NCBI GenBank assembly: GCA_003219225.1
Contig: QHPZ01000156.1
Coordinates: 1-8,994 of the forward strand
Length of the DNA: 8,994 nucleotides
Reading direction: 5' to 3'
DNA from: Verrucomicrobiota bacterium
GTDB taxonomy: Bacteria > Verrucomicrobiota > Verrucomicrobiia > Chthoniobacterales > UBA10450
Shown here: one piece after another, positions 1 to 5,428 of the stretch
How the letters are laid out: each line of letters opens with the position of its first letter
How positions within the stretch are numbered: the first letter of the stretch is position 1
Program-made: the position numbers and the translations under genes
The notes under the pieces: model-generated
Told to the model about the DNA's origin: nothing
The model's database searches: none
What the model saw: only the letters and a program-made list of their open reading frames with translations

Positions 1-804
1 GACGTTTACATCGAGAAACTCATCCTCAATCCCCACCATATCGAATTCCAGGTCATGGCCGACAGCCATGGTCACGTTGTTCATCTCGGCGAGCGCGACT
101 GTTCCATTCAACGCCGCAATCAAAAGGTGATCGAGGAGTGCCCGTCGCCGCTCATGACTCCAGCGCTCCGAAAAAAAATGGGCAACGCCGCGGTCAAACT
201 GGCGAAGTCAGTCGGCTACCAAAATGCCGGCACCATTGAATTTCTGGTCGGCGAAGATCGACATTTTTATTTCATGGAGATGAACACCCGGCTGCAGGTC
301 GAGCACACGATCACGGAGGAGGTTTACGGCTGCGATTTGGTGAAGGAACAAATCCGAATCGCGGCCGGTCAAGCGCTCTCGCCGCACGTCGCGCATGCCA
401 CACCGCGCCTGCACGCCGTCCAGTGCCGGATTAACGCCGAGGATCCGGCGAAAGATTTCCAATCGTCGCCTGGCCGGATCGTGTTTTATTACGCGCCGGG
501 CGGCCGCGGGGTGCGGATCGATTCGCACGCTTACACCGGTTACGTCGTACCGCCCTACTACGATTCGCTCATCGCCAAGATAATCACCGTCGGCGCCACG
601 CGGAGCTCCGCGATCGATCGAATGCGACGGGCGCTGGACGAATACTATGTGACCGGCATCAGCACGACCGTCCCGTTTCACGCCGCCATCATGCGAAACG
701 CCGAATTTCGTGAAGGCAAATATGATACCGGCTTTGTCGAGCGCATAATGAACTCGGACAATTTCGAGCTGGCGCACGCGCCGGGTCGTAAACTGCATCA
801 GTAA
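1..804 (+). CDS. accC: Biotin carboxylase subunit of acetyl-CoA carboxylase, 3' part only
   Basis: This is the C-terminal 267 residues of a protein that is about 450 residues long in E. coli; the reading frame is open at the left edge, and the Met at base 55 is internal. AccC carries out the ATP-dependent carboxylation of biotin on AccB, the first half-reaction of malonyl-CoA synthesis in the cytoplasm. Visible family motifs are ERDCSIQRRNQK (bases 91-126), FMEMNTRLQVEH (271-306, with the Glu, Asn and Arg that bind metal and bicarbonate), CRINAEDP and APGGRGVRIDSHAYTGY followed by VPPYYDSLIAK. The usual HPVTE after RxQVE reads HTITE here. The stop is followed after five bases by thiE, so the genes are probably co-transcribed. 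The family assignment is very secure. An acyl-CoA carboxylase paralogue with the same fold cannot be fully excluded without the N-terminus and the neighbouring accB. Confidence 0.95.
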   Translation, partial: DVYIEKLILNPHHIEFQVMADSHGHVVHLGERDCSIQRRNQKVIEECPSPLMTPALRKKMGNAAVKLAKSVGYQNAGTIEFLVGEDRHFYFMEMNTRLQVEHTITEEVYGCDLVKEQIRIAAGQALSPHVAHATPRLHAVQCRINAEDPAKDFQSSPGRIVFYYAPGGRGVRIDSHAYTGYVVPPYYDSLIAKIITVGATRSSAIDRMRRALDEYYVTGISTTVPFHAAIMRNAEFREGKYDTGFVERIMNSDNFELAHAPGRKLHQ

Positions 805-809
805 CGACA

Positions 810-1463
810 TTGCGCGCGCTGAGTGATTGCCAGCTCTACGGTATCCTTGACCTGAGCTACGTCGTCGCCTCCGACATTGCCCGCGTCGCCGAAACTTTGG
901 TCCAAGGAGATGTCGATCTCATCCAGCTGCGCGGCAAGAAAACGTCGCTCGATCAACTTGTCGATCTTGCGCGCGGACTTCACCAGATTACATCGCAGGC
1001 TTCGATTCCGTTGATCGTGAACGATCACGCCGAGGTGGCGCGCGAAGTCCCAGTGGAAGGCGTGCACGTCGGCCAGGAGGATGATTCGATCGCAGTCGCG
1101 CGCGCAAAGGTCGGTCGGCCGATTCTGGTCGGCAAATCGACCCACGGTCTTGAGCAGGCGCGTGCTGCTCAGAGCGAAGGCGCCGATTACATCGGCTTCG
1201 GCCCGATCTTTCCCACTCCAGCCAACCCAGACTATACGCCGATCGGTTTGGCCGATATCGGCCAGGTGCATGCCGATGTCTCACTCCCGATCTTCTGCAT
1301 CGGCGGAATCAAGATGGACAATCTCGTACCGCTGATCGCCGCCGGCGCGCGCCGCGTCGCCATCGTCTCCGGCTTGCTGAAGGCGCCAGACATCGCGAAT
1401 TACGCGCGCGATGTGAAACGAATGCTGAATTCGTCATTCGTCATTCGTCATTCGTCATTTTGA
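810..1463 (+). CDS. thiE: Thiamine-phosphate synthase
   Basis: The 217-residue product has the usual ThiE length. The family joins HMP-pyrophosphate and HET-phosphate to give thiamine phosphate in a cytoplasmic TIM barrel. Visible motifs are QLRGKK (Q39-R41-K43), IVNDHAEVA (N71, D72), GVHVGQED (residues 84-91, metal-binding Asp), VGKSTHG, GFGPIFPTP and CIGGI near residue 165, all in the expected order. The start is a TTG five bases after the accC stop; no better in-frame start or clear ribosome binding site is seen, so coupling to accC is likely. In the pyrophosphate loop the family pattern PTxTK reads PTPAN (T136, A138, N139), so the residues matching Bacillus Thr158 and Lys159 (recalled numbering) are replaced. 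The last dozen residues are encoded by a heptamer repeat and are probably not functional. Confidence 0.92.
   Translation: MRALSDCQLYGILDLSYVVASDIARVAETLVQGDVDLIQLRGKKTSLDQLVDLARGLHQITSQASIPLIVNDHAEVAREVPVEGVHVGQEDDSIAVARAKVGRPILVGKSTHGLEQARAAQSEGADYIGFGPIFPTPANPDYTPIGLADIGQVHADVSLPIFCIGGIKMDNLVPLIAAGARRVAIVSGLLKAPDIANYARDVKRMLNSSFVIRHSSF
1430..1457 (+). repeat. Tandem heptamer array, 4 x TTCGTCA, at the thiE 3' end
   Basis: Four perfect consecutive copies of TTCGTCA (TGACGAA on the minus strand) fill 28 bases. Because seven is not a multiple of three, the array is read in rotating frames as a Ser/Phe/Val/Ile/Arg/His tail on ThiE. It ends three bases before the thiE stop and eight bases before the kinase start. 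A related array of TGAC heptamers lies at 7015-7042, also at a gene junction. Confidence 0.9.
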
Positions 1464-1465
1464 TC

Positions 1466-2383
1466 ATGTCTGTTCTCATTCTCGGTTCCATCGCGCTCGA
1501 TACCGTGAAAACGCCGATCGAGGAGCGCAGCGATCTGTTAGGCGGCTCGGCTTCGTATGCCGCGGCGGCAGCGAGCTTCTTTTCGCCGGTCAAGCTCGTC
1601 GGAATCGTGGGGAGCGATTTCCCGCAATCGGAGTTCGATTTTTGGCGCGGGCGCAAGATCGACATCGAAGGGGTGCAGCGAGCCGAGGGCAAAACGTTTC
1701 GCTGGTCAGGCGAATATTCGTGGGACCTGAACACGCGGGAAACGCGCTCGGTCGCGCTGAATGTGTTCGAAAATTTTCAACCCAAACTGCCCGCAAGCTA
1801 TCGCAAGACCGATTTCGTTTTGCTGGCGAACATCGCTCCTTCGTTGCAAAGCCACGTGCTCGATCAAATGGAGAGGCCGCGCTTTGTCGTGGCTGATACA
1901 ATGGATCTCTGGATCGAAACGACGCGTTCCGATTTGGATACGCTGCTCCCGCGGGTCGATCTCCTCATTCTCAACGACAGCGAAGCGCGCGAAATGACGA
2001 AAGAAACAAGTCTGATCAAGGCCGGCCGGGCCATTCGCAAATTCGGGCCGCGCTATGTCGCGATCAAAAAAGGAGAGCACGGCGCGTTGCTCTTTGGAGA
2101 CCAGAACGAATTTTTCAGCTGCGGCGCTTATCCGCTGGAGGACATCCATGATCCGACTGGAGCGGGGGACACCTTCGCCGGCGGCATCGCGGGATATCTG
2201 GCCGGCACGGTGAGCCGCGTCCATTTCACCGATCTGCGCAAAGCGATGATCTACGGAAGCGTGTTGGCCAGCTTTGCGGTGGAAGACTTCAGCCTTGATC
2301 GGCTGCGCAATCTCTCCATGGCCGAAATCGAGCAGCGCTATGAGACTTTCAAATTGATGAGCCAGTTTGAGGTGAGCGCGTGA
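1466..2383 (+). CDS. PfkB-family carbohydrate kinase (ribokinase-like), substrate unknown
   Basis: The 305-residue product has the ribokinase/PfkB fold layout: an N-terminal strand VLILGSIALD, the sugar-site glycine motif LGGSASYAAAA (G26-G27), and the C-terminal signature DPTGAGDTFAGG at residues 229-240 with Asp235 as catalytic base and the preceding Gly-Ala-Gly as anion hole. KTFRWSGEYS near the end of the first third also belongs to a subgroup of uncharacterised bacterial kinases. It would phosphorylate a sugar, nucleoside or related alcohol with ATP; the substrate cannot be read from the sequence. The ATG at 1466 lies two bases after the thiE stop and is preferred over an upstream in-frame TTG at 1460 that overlaps that stop. 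No ribosome binding site is evident, which fits coupling to thiE. HMP or hydroxyethylthiazole kinase activity is a tempting guess from the neighbour but is not supported by any motif. Confidence 0.88.
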   Translation: MSVLILGSIALDTVKTPIEERSDLLGGSASYAAAAASFFSPVKLVGIVGSDFPQSEFDFWRGRKIDIEGVQRAEGKTFRWSGEYSWDLNTRETRSVALNVFENFQPKLPASYRKTDFVLLANIAPSLQSHVLDQMERPRFVVADTMDLWIETTRSDLDTLLPRVDLLILNDSEAREMTKETSLIKAGRAIRKFGPRYVAIKKGEHGALLFGDQNEFFSCGAYPLEDIHDPTGAGDTFAGGIAGYLAGTVSRVHFTDLRKAMIYGSVLASFAVEDFSLDRLRNLSMAEIEQRYETFKLMSQFEVSA

Positions 2384-2404
2384 CGCGGTCGCAGCGGCAA
2401 TTTT

Positions 2405-2540
2405 ATACGCTACTTTAGCGCGCTGGCTGCGATTAATCTATACAACTAACCAGCGCATCAGGCCTGGCATTTGTTCGCGATGGCGGCGTCGCGGTGCATC
2501 CAAGTGCCGGAGCAAATGCGCACAACGGAGGGTAATCAAA
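2405..2540 (+). promoter_or_regulatory. Structured 5' leader of small secreted protein gene 1
   Basis: The region between the kinase and the first small gene contains a two-tier hairpin. The outer stem pairs 2464-2472 (CTGGCATTT) with 2502-2510 (AAGTGCCGG): nine pairs including two G-U. The inner stem pairs 2475-2480 (TCGCGA) with 2489-2494 (TCGCGG), closing the loop TGGCGGCG. The same structure with different bases precedes the second gene. Upstream lie the box ATACGCTACTTT (2405-2416), also shared with the second leader, and a possible -10 (TATACA at 2439-2444) with no good -35. The strong ribosome binding site GGAGGG (2527-2532) is eight bases before the ATG. A cis-regulatory RNA or an RNA stability element is inferred; the ligand or factor is unknown. 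Confidence 0.6.
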
Positions 2541-2873
2541 ATGATACGCAAGTTAATGGTCACATTAGCAGGCATCGGCGTGTCGTATGCACTGGCATTC
2601 GCCGCCAATCCGCCCGGGACCGGGCAGCCAAATCAGGAATGTGCAGACTTCGGCACGCATCCGGGCCATTCGGCCTCGGCACCGGGCTCGCCCTTTAACG
2701 AGAACGGCGTTGCCGGAACCAAATACGCGGGCACACAGCCGCAGAACTCAAAGAACCCGCACTCCAACAGTCAGTACGACGTGGCGTGCTTCCAACAGTT
2801 CCAGCGGCAATCTGATCCAGTCGCGCCCACGGGCAGCCACATCGCGAGCAACGGCCACGGACACCAGAAGTAA
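2541..2873 (+). CDS. Small secreted protein with two cysteines and His-rich tail, paralogue 1
   Basis: The 110-residue product begins with a clear Sec signal peptide: MIRK, a hydrophobic core LMVTLAGIGVSYALAF, and a probable signal peptidase I cut after AFA (residue 21), leaving ANPPGTGQPNQ at the mature N-terminus. The mature part of about 89 residues is Gly/Pro/Asn/Ser-rich and low in hydrophobics. It holds two cysteines, one in NQEC and one in SQYDVACFQQ, that are conserved in the paralogue and could form a disulfide. The C-terminus is His-containing (SHIASNGHGHQK). No enzyme motif is visible. Proteins with the SQYDVAC and AGTxYA phrases seem familiar from soil bacteria, but I cannot name a family. 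The ATG has a strong GGAGGG site eight bases upstream. Function is unknown; an extracellular or periplasmic role is inferred from the signal peptide. Confidence 0.85.
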   Translation: MIRKLMVTLAGIGVSYALAFAANPPGTGQPNQECADFGTHPGHSASAPGSPFNENGVAGTKYAGTQPQNSKNPHSNSQYDVACFQQFQRQSDPVAPTGSHIASNGHGHQK

Positions 2874-2901
2874 AACACCGCGCTCCGCGAACCGGTAAGA
2901 A

Positions 2902-3034
2902 TACCGCTACTTTCTCCGGTCAGTGGCGTATAACCAATATAACGAAACAAGCGCACTAACCGACATTTGTCCGCGATGGCGGCTTGCGGGAGGAATGTCG
3001 GAGCAACGCGCACAACCTCAGGAGATAAACCAAG
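2902..3034 (+). promoter_or_regulatory. Structured 5' leader of small secreted protein gene 2
   Basis: This leader repeats the architecture before gene 1. The outer stem pairs 2960-2968 (CCGACATTT) with 2993-3001 (GAATGTCGG); the inner stem pairs 2971-2976 (CCGCGA) with 2984-2989 (TTGCGG), closing the loop TGGCGGC. Compared with copy 1, one outer pair changes from G-C to A-U by a double substitution, and three outer and two inner pairs switch between Watson-Crick and G-U, so every pair is kept. The shared box ATACCGCTACTTT lies at 2901-2913, 46 bases before the stem (47 in copy 1). A possible -10, TATAAC, is at 2938-2943. The ribosome binding site AGGAG (3020-3024) is ten bases before the ATG. 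No terminator separates the two genes clearly, so this leader may act both in a read-through transcript and from its own promoter. Confidence 0.6.
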
Positions 3035-3355
3035 ATGATACGCAAAATAATGGTCACATTGGCAGGGATAGGGGTGTCGTATGCGCTGGCATTCGCCGCC
3101 AATCCACCGGGCACCGGGCAGCCAAACCAGGATTGTGAGGCCTTGGGCACACATCCCGGCAAAGCGGCGTCGGCGCCAGGTTCAGCGTTCAATCCTAATG
3201 GAAAGGCCGGCACCGTCTACGCCAATCCGGACAGCACGGGCGGTATACACTCGGGCAATTCGCACGTCGTCAGTCAGTACGACGTGGCCTGTTTCCAGCA
3301 ATCAATGAAGCCGAGCAACAGCCACGCGACCGCACACGCGGGCGGACACCGTTAA
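3035..3355 (+). CDS. Small secreted protein with two cysteines and His-rich tail, paralogue 2
   Basis: The 106-residue product is a tandem paralogue of the gene at 2541. The first 32 residues, covering the signal peptide and the mature start ANPPGTGQPNQ, differ at one position only (Leu5 to Ile), while 11 of those 32 codons differ, ten of them synonymously. Further shared blocks are GTHPG, ASAPGS, FNxNGxAGTxYA and SQYDVACFQQ, with both cysteines kept. The centre differs, being richer in Gly, Ser and His, and the tail SHATAHAGGHR is again His-containing, which could bind metal (inference). The start is the ATG with AGGAG ten bases upstream. The gene ends 20 bases before a strong terminator, so the pair probably forms one transcription unit with a shared 3' end. 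Function is unknown. Confidence 0.85.
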   Translation: MIRKIMVTLAGIGVSYALAFAANPPGTGQPNQDCEALGTHPGKAASAPGSAFNPNGKAGTVYANPDSTGGIHSGNSHVVSQYDVACFQQSMKPSNSHATAHAGGHR

Positions 3356-3375
3356 AGTTCCTTCGCTAGATCGAC

Positions 3376-3410
3376 AACCCGCCGGCAACATACGCCGGCG
3401 GGTTTTTTTT
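3376..3410 (+). terminator. Intrinsic terminator after the small secreted protein pair
   Basis: A perfect 11-bp stem, AACCCGCCGGC (3376-3386) with GCCGGCGGGTT (3394-3404), closes a seven-base loop and runs into eight consecutive T (3403-3410). This is a textbook rho-independent terminator 20 bases after the stop of paralogue 2. Confidence 0.95.
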
Positions 3411-3466
3411 CGTTTTTAGAGGTTTGCCAGCGAAACACTCGACCTGCCAAGCTAAAGCTTCCGGGT

Positions 3467-3523
3467 TGTAGCCACGGCGCTATGCGCCGTCGTCGTCTTA
3501 CCACTCGCAGGCCGATGGCTACA
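3467..3523. repeat. GTAGCC...GGCTAC palindromic element, copy A
   Basis: The outer arms TGTAGCCA (3467-3474) and TGGCTACA (3516-3523) are perfect inverted repeats. Inside the left arm is a perfect hairpin, ACGGCGC-tat-GCGCCGT (3474-3490), with a three-base loop. The right half lacks a clear second hairpin, unlike copies B and C. It lies between the terminator and the 3' end of the minus-strand tRNA, that is, between converging transcripts. The layout resembles REP-type elements; a REP-associated transposase is not present in the window. Confidence 0.75.
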
Positions 3524-3540
3524 GAATGGCGTCGAGAAAG

Positions 3541-3614
3541 CGCGCCCGTGGGGATTCGAACCTCAAACCTTCTGATCCGTAGTCAGATGCTCTATCCAGT
3601 TGAGCTACGGGCGC
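3541..3614 (-). tRNA. tRNA-Arg (anticodon ACG)
   Basis: The reverse strand folds into a full cloverleaf of 74 bases. The acceptor stem is GCGCCCG with CGGGCGC (seven perfect pairs) and G73 as discriminator; the D arm is GCTC...GAGC; the anticodon stem is TCTGA/TCAGA with loop CTACGGA, giving anticodon ACG at positions 34-36; the T loop is TTCGAAT. Wobble deamination of A34 to inosine would be expected for decoding CGU/CGC/CGA. The T stem TGAGG/CCCCA has one A-C mismatch at the middle pair. The 3' CCA is not encoded, so it must be added by nucleotidyltransferase. Confidence 0.96.
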
Positions 3615-3627
3615 GGGAAAGAGGAGC

Positions 3628-3656
3628 TAATTTGCGGAGGAAGCAGCGAGCGTCAA
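3628..3656 (-). promoter_or_regulatory. Possible promoter of tRNA-Arg
   Basis: On the minus strand a TTGACG box (bases 3651-3656) is separated by 17 bases from an AT-rich hexamer AAATTA (3628-3633), which lies 13 bases before the tRNA 5' end. The -35 is good and the -10 is poor, so the call rests mainly on position. Confidence 0.3.
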
Positions 3657-3752
3657 ATCGCGTGAAGACCGATCCGATTTGACCGTGTATTTCGAATCAA
3701 AAATGGATTCCATTGCTAACGCGATTTCCGAAACAGTTAACCGGAGAACAAG

Positions 3753-5373
3753 ATGAAAGAGCAACACTTAGATGACACTGGGCTCGACCAGAGCGTAACA
3801 CGCCGAAAATTTATTGGCACCACGGCTGCGACCAGCGCGGCGCTACTGAGTGGGGGGCTCGGTTCGCTTCTTTCACGATCTGCTGCGACGGCGCACGATT
3901 TCGATTTCGTTGAAGCCAGCATCCCACAGCTGCAAGCGGCCATGGCTGCGGGACAAATAACAAGCCGGGAACTAACGCAGGGTTACATCGATCGGATCCA
4001 GTCGCTCAATCCGCTCCTGCACTCGGTGATCGAGCTGAACCCGAACGCGATCGCTATTGCTGTCAGTCTCGACAACGAGCGCCGCAAAGGCCAGCTCCGC
4101 GGCCCACTCCACGGCATTCCGATTTTGGTCAAGGACAACATCGCGACCGACGACAATATGCAAACGACCGCGGGGTCGCTGGCACTGGTGAACAGTCGTG
4201 TGCCGCGTGACGCGGTCATCATTCAGCGGCTGCGGGCAGCGGGCGCGGTGATTCTTGGCAAAGCGAATCTGGGCGAATGGGCAAACTTCCGCGGCTTCGA
4301 CAACGTCTATCCGCTCGCGGTCGGCTGGAGCGCGCGCGGCGGCAACACGATTAACGCCTACGACCTCAGCTATACTTCGTGGGGGTCGAGTTCTGGGTCG
4401 GCCAACGGCGCTGCCGCAAATCTGTGCGCCGCGGCGGTTGGCACCGAGACTGACGGCTCAATCACTGGGCCATCGGCGGTTGAAAGCATCGTTGGGTTGA
4501 AACCGACTCGCGGCCTTGTTTCCCAAGATGGAATTATTCCGATTTCGCACGAGCAAGACACAGCCGGGCCGATGGGGCGCAGCGTCACCGACGTTGCCAT
4601 TCTGCTGGGAACGTTGCAGTCGCCGTTTAACGAAGTGGTCGGACAGCAGCTCCCCAGCGATTACACAAAATTTCTCAAACGCGGCGCGCTTAACGGCGCG
4701 CGGATCGGACGGGACGTTCGCTTTTTTAATTACAGCTACTACGGCAGCGGCAGGCGCCACGATCGTGGACACGGATACAGGTGACGTGTTCGCTTACACC
4801 GACGACGAGTTCACCGCGTTGCTCTATGAGTTCAAGGCGCAAATCGCGGAGTATCTCGCGACGCTCACGCACACGGATATGCGCACATTGGCTGACCTGA
4901 TTGCCTTCAACAACGCGCATTGCGAGCAAGAGCTGGTTTACTATGGCCAGGAAATCTTCGAGCTCGCGGAACAGACCAGCGGCTATCCGACCAATCCGAT
5001 TTACGTGGCCGCGCGAACACACGCGACCAACACAGCGCGCGCTGGAATCAATAACGCACTTGCCGCCGATAATCTCGACGCCATCGTTGCGCCGCACCTC
5101 ACAAATTCGACCGGGCCCGCCGTATCCGGTTATCCAAACCTGTCGCTTCCAGTCGGCATTCGCGATTCGGGAAGACCAGCGGGAATGCTCATCTACAGCA
5201 CATTCCTGCGTGAGCCGAAGTTGCTCGCCCTGGCCTATGATTTGGAACAGGCACTCAACGGACGCCAACAGCCGCAATTCCTCGGTTCGGTCATCCCGGT
5301 GCCGAATGCCGGGCTTTGCACCGGGCGTTCGCATGGTGGCAAAGCGCATCTACCGCACGGCCGCATCTTCTAA
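3753..5373 (+). pseudogene. Tat-exported amidase-signature family enzyme, frameshifted
   Basis: Amidase-signature enzymes hydrolyse amide bonds with a Ser-cisSer-Lys triad. The N-terminus has a twin-arginine signal (TRRKFIG, R17-R18, then an Ala/Ser/Leu-rich core ending near SAATA), so export in folded form is expected. The first frame gives the catalytic Lys127 in HGIPILVKDNI, the cis-Ser212 in WGSSSGSANG and the nucleophile Ser236 in GTETDGSITGP; the Ser-Ser spacing of 24 matches the family. After RDVRFFNYSYYG the frame runs to a stop at 4784, while the frame one base over continues as GATIVDTDTGDVF to a normal family C-terminus ending at 5371-5373. The break lies near 4735-4755, at a CGGCAGCGGCAG direct repeat. 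About 15-20 residues usual at this point also seem missing, which suggests a small deletion rather than a single base. The start is the ATG with GGAG eight bases upstream. A sequencing error remains possible. Confidence 0.82.
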
Positions 5374-5396
5374 CATTGCGAAGCTCCTCGCTTGAG

Positions 5397-5428
5397 CACG
5401 CGAGCAGAATGATCATTCTGCTCGCGTG
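5397..5428. repeat. Perfect 32-bp palindrome
   Basis: The left half is CACGCGAGCAGAATGA and the right half is its exact reverse complement, with no spacer; the centre is TGATCA. As RNA it would make a stem of about 14 pairs with a four-base loop. No T run follows, so it is not a standard intrinsic terminator. It sits 24 bases after the amidase stop, and its last three bases, GTG, are the candidate start of the next gene. An operator for a dimeric protein, a cruciform or a hairpin protecting the upstream mRNA are all possible. Confidence 0.9.

Noticed and set aside
208..1271. Long minus-strand reading frames opposite accC and thiE
   Set aside because: They are antisense to genes with complete family motifs, and their translations show no recognisable motif.
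2384..2404. Terminator after the PfkB kinase gene
   Set aside because: TCGCAGC (2389-2395) and GCTGCGA (2426-2432) form a seven-pair inverted repeat, but the loop is 30 bases and there is no T tract, so read-through into the small genes remains possible.
2471..3138. Two plus-strand frames (2471-2698 and 2923-3138) with similar translations
   Set aside because: Their resemblance comes only from the duplicated DNA read out of frame; the real frames start at 2541 and 3035 with ribosome binding sites and signal peptides.
2771..3154. Minus-strand frame of 127 codons across the small-gene pair
   Set aside because: It crosses both the end of paralogue 1 and the leader of paralogue 2, whose plus-strand features are well supported.
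3482..3682. Plus-strand frame of 66 codons
   Set aside because: It runs antisense through the tRNA-Arg gene and palindromic element A, so it is not a protein gene.
3541..3752. Integration site at the tRNA-Arg gene
   Set aside because: No integrase and no duplicated tRNA end was found nearby; the damaged genes lie on the 5' side of the tRNA, not at its 3' end where integration is usual.
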